From Acholeplasmataceae bacterium (GTDB lineage: Bacteria > Bacillota_I > Bacilli_A > Acholeplasmatales > Acholeplasmataceae), in assembly GCA_021108415.1 (NCBI GenBank), contig JAIOQX010000003.1, positions 409,462 to 473,461 on the forward strand: DNA of 64,000 bases, in the 5' to 3' direction. Shown here one piece after another: positions 52,858-61,955 of this stretch. Under the pieces are notes generated by a model. It was not told where the DNA came from, did no database searches, and worked only from the letters and a program-made list of their open reading frames with translations. The number at the start of each line of letters is the position of its first letter. The stretch's first letter is position 1. Made by a program: the position numbers and the translations under genes.

Positions 52858-54171
52858 ATGAAACATACAAAAAAAATTACAGCTCAAGAAGCTACAAAAT
52901 TAGTAAAATCTAACGACGTTGTTGTTATTGGTATGGCAGGTGCTGAGCCAAAACTATTTTTAAACGAATTACATAAACGTGCTGATGAATTAAAAGGCGT
53001 ACATGTGACGAATTGTTTACCATTTGAAAATGCTGAATTTTTTGTGAATCCAATTTACAAATCATCATTTTCAGTTGACAGTTGGTTTTATGGTCCATCA
53101 TTAAGAAAAGCATCAATTAATGGGAACATAAGCTTTATTCCAAACCATCTACATTTAGCTGGTCGTAAGCGTTTTGAACATAAAAAACCTGACATCTTTG
53201 TTGGGATTTCTAGTTTGCCAGATAAACATGGTTATGTTTCATTATCGCTTTCTAATGTCTATGAAAAAGAAGCTATTGAACTTGCTAAAATTGTTATTAT
53301 AGAAACCAATCCAAATTTTCCTAGAACTTTTGGAGATTTAGAAGTGCATTTAAGTGATATAGATTATACGATTGATGCAGATTATCTTGCACCAACATTA
53401 CCTGATGCAATTCCTAATGAAAAGGATATTAAAATCGGTAAATATATCGCTGATCTAATTGAAGATGGATCATCCATTCAATTGGGTATCGGTGGGATTC
53501 CAAATGCAGTTGCTCAACAATTACTACATAAAAAAGATTTAGGTATTCATACTGAAATGTTAACGACTGGTTTTATGCATTTGATTAAATCAGGTGCAGC
53601 TAATGGTAAGAAAAAACAAACGCATGTTGGAAAACATGTTTGCTGTTTTGCATTGGGTACACAAGAACTCTATGATTTTATTGATAATAATCCTAGTGTT
53701 CAAATCTTAAATGGAAATTATGTTAATGATCCTCATATCATTGGCTTAAATGATAATCAAGTATCAATTAATACAACTATAGAAATTGACTTAACTGGAC
53801 AATGTGCATCTGAATCTATTGGACATAAACAGTTTAGTGGAACAGGTGGTCAAGTAGATACAGCTGTTGGTGCACAAAATTCAAAAGGTGGAAAGAGTTT
53901 TATCACACTTTACTCAACAGCAAATGTTAAAAATCATGAAACTGGTGAAAGAGAAGAAATATCTAAGATCGTTCCTTTCTTGAAACCAGGAGCTGCTGTA
54001 ACACTATCTAGATCAGATGTTGACTATGTTGTTACTGAATATGGTTGTGTCTGCTTAAGAGGAACTACAGTCAATGAACGTGTGCATTTATTAATTAGTA
54101 TTGCACATCCAAAATTTAGAGAAGAATTAACTAAAGAAGCAATCAATCTTGGTTATATCCAAGGAGCATAG
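52858..54171 (+). CDS. Acetyl-CoA hydrolase/CoA-transferase family (butyrate or 4-hydroxybutyrate type)
   Basis: 437 residues, the length of butyryl-CoA:acetate and 4-hydroxybutyrate CoA-transferases. Motifs: two-domain fold with PDIFVGISSLPDKHGYVSLS, QLGIGGIPNAVAQQL (CoA oxyanion loop, near 208), Glu233 in GIHTEM (by position the likely catalytic Glu), IEIDLTGQCASESIG and SGTGGQVD. It would exchange CoA between acetate and a short-chain acid. AGAAAGGAC precedes the ATG. Followed closely (3 bases) by the first hydrolase. Confidence 0.9.
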   Translation: MKHTKKITAQEATKLVKSNDVVVIGMAGAEPKLFLNELHKRADELKGVHVTNCLPFENAEFFVNPIYKSSFSVDSWFYGPSLRKASINGNISFIPNHLHLAGRKRFEHKKPDIFVGISSLPDKHGYVSLSLSNVYEKEAIELAKIVIIETNPNFPRTFGDLEVHLSDIDYTIDADYLAPTLPDAIPNEKDIKIGKYIADLIEDGSSIQLGIGGIPNAVAQQLLHKKDLGIHTEMLTTGFMHLIKSGAANGKKKQTHVGKHVCCFALGTQELYDFIDNNPSVQILNGNYVNDPHIIGLNDNQVSINTTIEIDLTGQCASESIGHKQFSGTGGQVDTAVGAQNSKGGKSFITLYSTANVKNHETGEREEISKIVPFLKPGAAVTLSRSDVDYVVTEYGCVCLRGTTVNERVHLLISIAHPKFREELTKEAINLGYIQGA

Positions 54172-54174
54172 ATC

Positions 54175-54996
54175 ATGGCAGAACTTGTATTTAAAGGCAG
54201 AAATATTTATTATGATGTTAAAGGATTGGGTAAACCATTTATTGTTTTAAATGGCATCATGATGTCAACCAAAAGTTGGGAACCATTCATGCAATCTTTT
54301 GCAGAAAACAATATGTGCATCCGTTTAGATTTCATCGATCAAGGTCAATCAGATAAACTAGTATCTAGTGTATATACACAAGATATTCAAGTTCAAATCA
54401 TCCATGCTTTAGTTAAAGAATTAAAGTTAGATAAAGTCAGTATCGTTGGTATTTCTTATGGTGGTGAAGTTGGGTTAAGTTTTGCAGTAAAACATCCAAA
54501 TTTAGTCGATAGACTCGTTTTATTTAACACAACAGCTTACACCTCACCTTGGCTAGCTGAAATCGGTTATAAATGGAATTCTATTGGAAAAACAAGAGAT
54601 GGTAAAACTTATTATCAAGCAACAATTCCTGCAATCTATTCTCCAAGCTTTTATGAAGCTAGACTTGAATGGATGAAACAAAGAGAAGCTATTTTATTAC
54701 CAGTATTTTCTAATCCTGAATTTTTAGATGCGATGGAAAGATTAACCAATAGTGCTGAAAATTTTGATGTCAGAGATCAACTTGAAAACATAACTGCACC
54801 TACATTAGTTGTTGCAGCAGATGAAGATTATTTAACCCCTATTAACAATCAAAGATATTTATGTGAACATATTAAAAATTCTAGTCTAGTCATCTTACCT
54901 GGTGTAGGTCATGCATCTATGTATGAAAAACCGATGGTATTTGTCTCATTAGTTTTAGGATTTATTAATACGAAACAATCTAGTTATCAAGTATAA
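54175..54996 (+). CDS. Alpha/beta hydrolase 1
   Basis: 273 residues. Nucleophile Ser in VGISYGGEVG (near 99), Asp in VAADEDYLTP (near 221), His in GVGHASMYEKP (near 249): a complete triad. Oxyanion region LNGIMMSTKSWEPF. Closely related to hydrolase 3 (same GG-EV motif and NG-M-ST-SW pattern) and less so to hydrolase 2. Starts 3 bases after the CoA-transferase gene. Likely an esterase or thioesterase; substrate unknown. Confidence 0.85.
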   Translation: MAELVFKGRNIYYDVKGLGKPFIVLNGIMMSTKSWEPFMQSFAENNMCIRLDFIDQGQSDKLVSSVYTQDIQVQIIHALVKELKLDKVSIVGISYGGEVGLSFAVKHPNLVDRLVLFNTTAYTSPWLAEIGYKWNSIGKTRDGKTYYQATIPAIYSPSFYEARLEWMKQREAILLPVFSNPEFLDAMERLTNSAENFDVRDQLENITAPTLVVAADEDYLTPINNQRYLCEHIKNSSLVILPGVGHASMYEKPMVFVSLVLGFINTKQSSYQV

Positions 54997-55013
54997 AAGG
55001 AGGATGTATAAAA

Positions 55014-55901
55014 ATGGAAAAAAGAAAAATTGTTTTAAAAAATGGTGAAGTTTATCACTATGTTGAACAAGGGATTGGAGAAAAAGTCATCTTATTAATA
55101 CATGGCAATTTCTCATCATCATTGCATTTCACACCTTTATTAGATCGTCTACCAAAAGACGTTAGAGTCATTGCTCCAGATTTAAGAGGCTATGGAGATT
55201 CTACCTATTATCGTAAGATTTCATCGCTTAAAGATTTTGCAGATGACATCCATTTATTCATGCAAGCAAAAGACATTAAAAAAGCAGATGTCGTTGGTTG
55301 GTCACTTGGTGGTGGCGTTGCTTTAGAGTATGCTGCACACTATCCAGAAGCTGTTGAGCATTTGGTTTTAATTAACTCTACAACACATCGTGGATATCCA
55401 ATATTTAAAAAAGATGCTGAAGGAAAACCATTGATTGGTCAAGTCTATGAATCACCTGAAGAAATGGCAAAAGATCCAGTCCAAATTATGCCATTGCTCA
55501 ATGCTCAACAACAAGGTAATTTTGACTTTGTTAGCTACATCTTTGGTGTCACAATTTATACTGTTGGAAAACCTTCAGAATCAGATAATAAATTATGGAT
55601 TAATGAGTCATTAAAACAAAGAAATTTAGCAGATGCAGATTGGGCTTTAGCAAACTTAAATATGTCTGATCAACACAACTTATACAATGCAGGAACAAAC
55701 AATATATCTAAAGTAAAAGCACCTGTATTGCACACATGGTCTACACAAGATATTACAGTTCCTGAATACATGGTATTAGAAAATGTGAATGCATTAAAGA
55801 AACGTTCTAAACTTATTGTTTATGAAAACTGTGGACACTCTCCTTTAGTAGATGTTCCTGATCAATTAACAAAGGATATTTTAGAATTTATAAATTACTA
55901 A
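55014..55901 (+). CDS. Alpha/beta hydrolase 2, PHB-depolymerase-like
   Basis: 295 residues. HGNFSSSLHF (oxyanion), nucleophile Ser in VGWSLGGGVALEYAAHYPEA (near 97), acid in TQDITVP, His in NCGHSPLVDVP (near 280). The cap-region pattern (SSLKDFADDIHLF, RGYPIFKKD, DPVQIMPLL, KQRNLADADWAL, N-M-S-DQHN) recalls the intracellular polyhydroxybutyrate depolymerase family of Bacillus cereus/thuringiensis. This is from memory and needs a search. AAAGGAGG precedes the ATG. Confidence 0.82.
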   Translation: MEKRKIVLKNGEVYHYVEQGIGEKVILLIHGNFSSSLHFTPLLDRLPKDVRVIAPDLRGYGDSTYYRKISSLKDFADDIHLFMQAKDIKKADVVGWSLGGGVALEYAAHYPEAVEHLVLINSTTHRGYPIFKKDAEGKPLIGQVYESPEEMAKDPVQIMPLLNAQQQGNFDFVSYIFGVTIYTVGKPSESDNKLWINESLKQRNLADADWALANLNMSDQHNLYNAGTNNISKVKAPVLHTWSTQDITVPEYMVLENVNALKKRSKLIVYENCGHSPLVDVPDQLTKDILEFINY

Positions 55902-55919
55902 AAGGGCATTGCCCTTTTT
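55900..55919 (+). terminator. Short terminator-like hairpin after hydrolase 2
   Basis: AAAAGGGC / GCCCTTTTT with loop ATT. It lies between hydrolases 2 and 3 and probably ends most transcripts with some read-through, since hydrolase 3 has a ribosome site but no obvious promoter. Confidence 0.7.
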
Positions 55920-55937
55920 CAATAAGGAGACAGTTAC

Positions 55938-56735
55938 ATGAAAATTAATAACTTAGATTTATTTGTAGAAGACTTAGGAAATAAAAATGGAGAAGTCATT
56001 GTATTTTTAAATGGTGTGATGGCATCTACCAATAGTTGGTATCAAATTATAAAACCATTTGTTGAACTTGGATATAGAATCATCTTACACGATTTTAAAG
56101 GACAATTAAAATCTGATAAACCAAGGGGTCCTTATACGTTTGAAGAACACTCAAATGAAACAATAGAAATATTAAAAAAACTTGATATAAAACAAGCACA
56201 TTTTGTAGGAACTAGTTATGGTGGCGAGGTTGCATTAAACATTGGTTTTAGACATCCAGAAGTTGTTAAATCGTTGACTATTATTGACTCTGTAAGTGAG
56301 ACAAATAAAGAGATGATTGATGAGATAAATTTATGGATTGATCTCAGTGAAAAAAAGGATGGATATGCATTCTTTTGGGGCATGGCAAAAAGTATTTATG
56401 GTCCAACATTTATGAAAGAAAATATGGCGTTTTTAGAGACAAGAGCACAAGCAACAAAACATGTAGATCCAAGCTATCTAGAAGGTCAAATTATCTTGTA
56501 TAAGACGTTTAAAGATGATGTGTATATGACAGATCAATTACACAAGATTAAAGCACCTACCTTAGTTATTTGTGGTAAGGATGATATTTTAAAACCTCCA
56601 AAGTTCTCAAAGATTATTAAAGATGAAATTAAAGATAGCAAACTTGTTTTGTTAGAAGACTGTGGACATGTTGCAATCTTTGAAAAGTCTGAAGAAATTA
56701 TTGAATTAACTAAAGAGTGGATAGCAAAAAATTAA
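55938..56735 (+). CDS. Alpha/beta hydrolase 3
   Basis: 265 residues. LNGVMASTNSWYQI (oxyanion region), nucleophile Ser in VGTSYGGEVALNIGFRHPEV (near 95), acid in CGKDDILKPP (near 214), His in DCGHVAIFEK (near 243). Paralogue of hydrolase 1, probably from a local duplication. AAGGAGACAG lies before the ATG. Last gene before a 1.3-kb stretch without genes. Confidence 0.85.
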   Translation: MKINNLDLFVEDLGNKNGEVIVFLNGVMASTNSWYQIIKPFVELGYRIILHDFKGQLKSDKPRGPYTFEEHSNETIEILKKLDIKQAHFVGTSYGGEVALNIGFRHPEVVKSLTIIDSVSETNKEMIDEINLWIDLSEKKDGYAFFWGMAKSIYGPTFMKENMAFLETRAQATKHVDPSYLEGQIILYKTFKDDVYMTDQLHKIKAPTLVICGKDDILKPPKFSKIIKDEIKDSKLVLLEDCGHVAIFEKSEEIIELTKEWIAKN

Positions 56736-58001
56736 TTAGGTAGAAATATAAATACAAAGTTATCTATCTAAAAACATATAAATGATTCGTAAGTTAATCT
56801 AATAATCAATCATATAGATAGAAACATAAAATAAGAGAACAAGCATTGTTTATGTGTGATATAGACATATCAATATATATAATTATATATAGTATGAATT
56901 TGACAAGGTATAGCAATATACCTTTTCTTATTTTTTGTAAGTTTAGTATAAGTAAACTTATGTTTAAAAATTCTTTATTTAAAATATTTATATTTAATAT
57001 GTTTTTTTTAAAGATTAAAGATAAAAGTGCTCATGATAGAATCTTTAATTCTTATAGATATATAGACACTATCAAATAATAAACATAATCTAAAATCTTT
57101 AGTCTTTAGTCTTTAGTCTCAATCCAAAGAGAAGTAGTCATTTACAAAAATAGAATTACAGAATAATATTAATTACCAAGACATATGCTCTATAACTTTA
57201 TCATGAAACTAGATCACCAAAAAATCACAAAGTTGGATACACTTAGCTAAATAAAATATTAAAGAATTAAAAACTAGGAAGTTTGTCTACAAGTAAAAAA
57301 ACTATAAATTTGATGGCACGTTCTCACGAGTTAAAAAAATGAACGATGAACATCTATACATTTAAAACTCTCAAAACGTGTTATCCATTTTAAAGCATCT
57401 AGAAATTAGACTTTTTAAAAAACATATAAGTGATCTTGCAGAAGTAGCAGTTAAAAAATAGATCAAATGTATTTCCTGTTGTATATGAATTATTTCAGGT
57501 TAACCTAGTTTGAAAGTTGACACATACATATTCATAGAAGAAGAACTAATAGACAAAAGAAGGGGACTGTGTTTTTAACAAAAACACCTAAAAGACGGCG
57601 TTTCACGATTTGAGGGCTTTAGACATACAATCATTAAGCTGAAGTATATTAAATCTCTCAAAAACCACTCTTCACTTTATTTATTAGGGTCAAATAAAAA
57701 ATATGCATATAATTAAAAGCAATAGAAGTATAATTTACATTATTTTATTATATGCATAGGCATTTATATAAGGCGCTAAGCCAATGATTTATATATATTT
57801 CTATTCTGTATTTGTTCGTATAATATATATTATGTAAACCAATACATATGCAAGTAACCGTGCTATTAATAGGCTTTGTGTGGATAAGTTGCTAACTTAA
57901 CTACCTTCTTATTTCGACCTTAAGGTTATATAAAAGCCCTGAACCTCGTTTTTATGTGCTTTTTGTACTATCTATTTGTTGATACGATTGTAGAGTATCT
58001 G
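56736..58001. other. Gene-free, AT-rich stretch, probably decayed sequence
   Basis: About 1.27 kb with stops in all frames. The longest open frames (for example 56846-57079) start at weak codons, have no ribosome site and a low-complexity Ile/Phe/Lys composition. Visible items: a tandem heptamer (CTTTAGT)x3 at 57097-57117, an imperfect inverted repeat (CACGTTctcacGAGTT / AACTCtcaAAACGTG, 57317-57383), and an open stretch of about 40 codons from 57579 without start. It looks like a degraded gene or element, but no family could be recognised. Confidence 0.55.
57097..57117. repeat. Tandem heptamer (CTTTAGT)x3
   Basis: Three exact, consecutive copies of CTTTAGT inside the gene-free stretch. Confidence 0.85.
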
Positions 58002-58010
58002 TGATACAAT
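58002..58010 (+). promoter_or_regulatory. Extended -10 promoter of the asparaginase gene
   Basis: TGATACAAT, 16 bases before the ATG at 58026. No -35 seen. Confidence 0.5.
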
Positions 58011-58025
58011 ATAAATGGTGATAAT

Positions 58026-59003
58026 ATGAATAAAAAAACAATAATGGTCATCTTTACAGGTGGCACAATATCTATGGAACGCAATCATAACACGAATATG
58101 AACCAGATCATAGATAACCAAAATGAACTAATAAACAACATATCTAATGAGATACCAAACGTCAATTTAGAAACAAAACTTTTCTCTTTAAAACCCTCTC
58201 CAGCCATCACGCCTTCTGACATGTTTGAGCTTGCAAAGCTTACCAGTTCTCTACTTGAGGACTCCAGAATTGATGGTGTTGTGATTACTCATGGTACAGA
58301 TACACTCGAAGAAACTGCATATTTTTTAGATTTATATTTAGCTACTTCTAAGCCTGTGGTTTTTACTGGATCGATGAGATCATATTCTGAACTAGGTTTT
58401 GACGGATTAAGTAATCTTGTCTCATCTATATTAGTCGCTTCCAATGATAAGTCAAAAGACAAAGGTGTACTTGTTTGTCTAAACGATGAAATAAATACTG
58501 CTTCAGAAGTTACCAAATCACACACACTTTCACTTGATACTTTTAAAGCATTAGAGTTTGGACCTATAGGAATTGTTGAATCGGAAAATGTTATTTACAC
58601 AAGAAAAGGACCTGATAATAGAAAACTTATCAATCCTATGACTATAGAAAACTCAGTTGAGATTGTTAAAATTTATGCAGGGTCAAGTTCACATATACTA
58701 AACTTCCTAGTTGAAAGTAAAATTAAAGGAATTGTCATTGAAGCATTAGGTCGTGGCAATGTACCACCTCAAATGATTCAAGGTATCCAAAATGCAATCG
58801 ATCATAACATTCCAGTTGTTCTCACATCTAGATGTCCAAAAGGTAGAGTCTTAGATAATTATGGATACGATGGTGGTGGACATCATCTGAAGACAATTGG
58901 TGTAATATTCACCAGCAATCTTAATGCTCAAAAGGCGAGAATACGTCTGATGCTTACACTTGGTATGACACAAAATCTTCAAGAAATCGCAACCTATTTC
59001 TAA
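58026..59003 (+). CDS. Asparaginase (type I-like)
   Basis: 325 residues, cytoplasmic (no signal peptide). Hydrolyses asparagine to aspartate and ammonia. Both active-site signatures are present: FTGGTISME (nucleophilic Thr near 12) and ITHGTDTLEETAYFLD (Thr-Asp near 87), as are the Ser/Lys regions TGSMRSYSELGFDG and the C-terminal RGNVPPQM. GGTGATA is the only ribosome-site candidate. Cotranscribed with the next gene, 12 bases on. Confidence 0.92.
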   Translation: MNKKTIMVIFTGGTISMERNHNTNMNQIIDNQNELINNISNEIPNVNLETKLFSLKPSPAITPSDMFELAKLTSSLLEDSRIDGVVITHGTDTLEETAYFLDLYLATSKPVVFTGSMRSYSELGFDGLSNLVSSILVASNDKSKDKGVLVCLNDEINTASEVTKSHTLSLDTFKALEFGPIGIVESENVIYTRKGPDNRKLINPMTIENSVEIVKIYAGSSSHILNFLVESKIKGIVIEALGRGNVPPQMIQGIQNAIDHNIPVVLTSRCPKGRVLDNYGYDGGGHHLKTIGVIFTSNLNAQKARIRLMLTLGMTQNLQEIATYF

Positions 59004-59014
59004 GGAGTGATTTA

Positions 59015-59683
59015 ATGATCAAGTTATTAAAATATAAATACTACTTTGCTTTTATAGTATTTTTGTTTGGTTGTCTTGGGATTGTTTTACAAATCTTTAG
59101 AGCAACTCAATCTTCAAATTCATCAGATTATTTACTCGTAACTTCTTTCTATTTTACAACTCAAACCAATCTAGTATTAACACTTACTTCTTTGTTATTT
59201 GTTTTAAAATTAGATCAAAAAAATTGGTTTAAATACTTGATGTTTATAGCACTGTTTAATGCTATGATCACTGCAGTAATTTTCCATCTTTTACTTTCAT
59301 CTTTTATGGAAAATATTGAGTTTATTCAACATGTCCTACATACTATAAATCCCATACTTTTTGTTAGTTTATATGTGCTATTTTACAAGCAATCTATAAG
59401 TCTAAAGAAGTTCTGGATAAGTCTAATTCATCCCTTATTGTTTTTGCTTTTAACATACTTATTTATAGAACCAATCTTTGGTGATTTAATTGAAATAACA
59501 ATGCCAAATTTTGAAAGTGCAAGATATATTTATCCCTTCTTAGATCCTAGAACTTATGGTAATTCTTGGAAAGGATTATGGACATTCGTCTTAGGAATCA
59601 TGACACCTTTGGCAATATTATTTTCACTTTTATTACTAAAATTAAAACAAATATTTGATAAAAAATACATAAATCAAGCATAA
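59015..59683 (+). CDS. Pr6Pr family membrane protein
   Basis: 222 residues, six transmembrane helices. Family marks: SFYFTTQTNLVLTL (near 45), a His in VLHTINPILFV (near 103) and YIYPFLDPRTYGN (near 170), characteristic of the Pr6Pr (DUF1295-unrelated, FAR-17a-like) six-helix family. Function unknown; some relatives are lipid hydrolases in eukaryotes. AAGGAG precedes the ATG. Confidence 0.8.
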   Translation: MIKLLKYKYYFAFIVFLFGCLGIVLQIFRATQSSNSSDYLLVTSFYFTTQTNLVLTLTSLLFVLKLDQKNWFKYLMFIALFNAMITAVIFHLLLSSFMENIEFIQHVLHTINPILFVSLYVLFYKQSISLKKFWISLIHPLLFLLLTYLFIEPIFGDLIEITMPNFESARYIYPFLDPRTYGNSWKGLWTFVLGIMTPLAILFSLLLLKLKQIFDKKYINQA

Positions 59684-59722
59684 AAAAAGCCTAAATCTCA
59701 GCAATGATTTTAGGCTTTTTTA
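59683..59722 (+). terminator. Bidirectional terminator
   Basis: AAAAAAGCCTAAA / TTTTAGGCTTTTTT with a 12-base loop and T-runs on both strands. It ends the asparaginase operon and the convergent minus-strand operon. Confidence 0.8.
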
Positions 59723-59745
59723 ATGTCTCTACAATTAAAATTTCA

Positions 59746-60774
59746 TTATTTTTGATCTAATTTTTTCTTTTTTACAGGTTCTTTAGACACTTTTTTTTCA
59801 TTATTTTTAATAGATTTTTCTGTAATATTTTCTTCTTTTTCATCTTTTTTATCATCAATTATGATGTCTTGATTATCTTCTAATTCTTCTTTTTCTACAT
59901 TTTTTTCTACTTGTTCTTCAAGTTTTTCTTTCTCTTTTTGTGCAGCTAATTTACTCATTTCGTCTTGTAATTTCTTGATTTCAACAAGATGCTTTTCCTG
60001 TTTTATTTGTTGTTGTTTTTCTATTTCTCTTCGCTCAACTGCTATTTTATTTTCCAAATCTAGAAGCTCTTTTTCACGATGATCTTCTTCTGCAACTGAT
60101 TTTAAAAACGCTGAATGTTCTTGTTCTTTTCGTACCATTTTTAGTTTAAATTCGCGATTTTTAAGTCTTTTATTTAACCCTTTTTTTATGATGTAATTCA
60201 GCTTAGAAATAGGTGAGAAAATGAACTTAAATACTAATCCTGTTCGCTCTAATAAATTATATTTTCCGCTATCAAATCTTTCTTTTTTAGCTTGTTTTTT
60301 ATATGCTTTTTTCTCTTCTCTAACCATCTTTTTTAAAGTTCTATATGAGTCTTTTGCTGTCTTTAAACTACGTCTTCCTAGTGTATCTTCTACGTATATT
60401 TTTAGTCTCTTTAATTTATTTTCATGAGCAAATATAAAAGCTTTTAATTCATCAATCTCAATTGATATTTTAATAGAATCTCTCGGTGCGATCTCTGTAA
60501 CTTCTTCACTTATAGGCAGTAAATTCTTCTTAAAAATATATCCGACAGCAGCTAGTTTCACGCTAATAAATGATGTGTTAGACACTAGAATATCAACGAA
60601 TTTTTTATCTTCTCTAATCACTAAATCTTCATTTAATTTAAAAGCTCTCTTACCAATTAAATCAAGTGTTTTACTATTCTTACTAAGATTAACAACGCTA
60701 ATGATAAGTGCTAGTATCAATCCTGCAAAAATAATTAAAAACTCAGGTTCTAAATTTTTTATCCAATCTAACAT
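59746..60774 (-). CDS. Membrane-anchored Lys/Glu-rich protein, unknown
   Basis: 342 residues. One N-terminal transmembrane helix (LIIFAGLILALIISVV, about 13-30), a soluble domain (about 40-130), then a basic stretch and a long charged helix with EKEKLEEQVEKNVEKEELEDN-like acid/base alternation to the C-terminus (KKVSKEPVKKKKLDQK). No family recognised. Its start overlaps the deoB stop (TAATG) with AGGTGAAAAA upstream, so it is the last gene of the hemW-xerD-deoB operon. Confidence 0.7.
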   Translation of the reverse strand: MLDWIKNLEPEFLIIFAGLILALIISVVNLSKNSKTLDLIGKRAFKLNEDLVIREDKKFVDILVSNTSFISVKLAAVGYIFKKNLLPISEEVTEIAPRDSIKISIEIDELKAFIFAHENKLKRLKIYVEDTLGRRSLKTAKDSYRTLKKMVREEKKAYKKQAKKERFDSGKYNLLERTGLVFKFIFSPISKLNYIIKKGLNKRLKNREFKLKMVRKEQEHSAFLKSVAEEDHREKELLDLENKIAVERREIEKQQQIKQEKHLVEIKKLQDEMSKLAAQKEKEKLEEQVEKNVEKEELEDNQDIIIDDKKDEKEENITEKSIKNNEKKVSKEPVKKKKLDQK

Positions 60775-61955
60775 TATTTTTCACCTATGTATTTCAAAAA
60801 CGATTTTCCGTTTTTTGGTTTTTCTGTATTAAAATTATCTGCAATTGTATATCCCATATCTGCAAAGGTTTTAAACACTGGCATCTTTAAACCCTTATTA
60901 AATCTTTTCGTATAAACAAGTAATGGCACATATTCTCTAGTGTGATCAGTACCGTGATGAATAGGATCATTTCCGTGATCTGCTGTGATCATTACTAAAT
61001 CATCTTCATTTAGTTTATCTAAAAATTCTGGGAGTTGTCTGTCAAAATCTTCTATTGCTTTGCCATAACCAATTGGATCTCTTCTATGTCCATAGAGTGC
61101 ATCAAAGTCTACAAGATTTAAAAAACATAATCCTGTAAAATCTTTTTCAGCCGTTTGTGTTAACTGAACCATGCCATCATCATTTGATTTTGTTTTACTA
61201 TATTCTGTGATACCATAACCAACAAAAATATCATTAATCTTACCTAATGCAATAACATCATAATCTGCTTCACTTAAGTAGTTTAAAACAGTTTTATCAA
61301 ATGGTTTAAGTGCATAATCGTGTCTATTAGATGTACGCTTGAAGTTATCTTTATTTGTTCCTAAGAAAGGTCTAGCAATCACACGTCCAACTTTCCATTC
61401 AGGTTTCATCATCATCTCTCTAGCTATTTCACAAATACGATATTGTTCCTCTATAGGAATAATCTCTTCATGCATCGCTATTTGTAATACTGAGTCAGCT
61501 GATGTATAAACAATTAAGTCACCTGTCTTCATATGATGTTCACCAAGTTCTTTAATAATTTCAGTTCCTGATGCAGATTTATTACCAACTATTTTTCTGC
61601 CTGTTCTATTTTCTAATTCTTTAATTAATTCTTCAGGAAATCCAGTATCTGTAAAAGTTTGAAATGGTTTTGTTATATAAAGCCCCATCATTTCCCAGTG
61701 ACCTGTCATCGTATCTTTTCCTAAAGATGCTTCTTGTACCTTCGTATAGAATGCTTTAGGTTGATCTACGGGTTCAACATTTTTAATTGGTGCGATATTA
61801 CCATATCCTAAAGCTTTTAAGTTTGGTAGTTTTAAATCCATAGCTTGAGCAATGTGACCAATGGTATTTGCACCTACATCATTATAATCTTTGGCATCTG
61901 GTGCTTCACCGATACCTAAGCTGTCCATAACAATTAAAAAAATTCTTTTATACAT
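60774..61955 (-). CDS. deoB: Phosphopentomutase
   Basis: 393 residues, normal length. Converts (deoxy)ribose-1-phosphate to the 5-phosphate in nucleoside salvage. Alkaline-phosphatase fold: [31 protein letters not shown] (metal ligands), the catalytic Thr in [62 protein letters not shown] lies before the ATG, and the start overlaps the xerD stop by one base. Confidence 0.97.
   Translation of the reverse strand: MYKRIFLIVMDSLGIGEAPDAKDYNDVGANTIGHIAQAMDLKLPNLKALGYGNIAPIKNVEPVDQPKAFYTKVQEASLGKDTMTGHWEMMGLYITKPFQTFTDTGFPEELIKELENRTGRKIVGNKSASGTEIIKELGEHHMKTGDLIVYTSADSVLQIAMHEEIIPIEEQYRICEIAREMMMKPEWKVGRVIARPFLGTNKDNFKRTSNRHDYALKPFDKTVLNYLSEADYDVIALGKINDIFVGYGITEYSKTKSNDDGMVQLTQTAEKDFTGLCFLNLVDFDALYGHRRDPIGYGKAIEDFDRQLPEFLDKLNEDDLVMITADHGNDPIHHGTDHTREYVPLLVYTKRFNKGLKMPVFKTFADMGYTIADNFNTEKPKNGKSFLKYIGEK

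Noticed and set aside
56846..57079. Open frame of 77 codons in the gene-free stretch
   Set aside because: Weak start, no ribosome site, low-complexity Ile/Phe/Lys composition and no neighbours in frame; most likely chance.
57090..57120. CRISPR-like array
   Set aside because: The repeat is only 7 bases, directly tandem and without spacers; no cas genes are present.
57579..57714. Possible transposase remnant
   Set aside because: About 40 open codons resemble the end of some transposases only loosely; no catalytic residues or terminal repeats could be supported.
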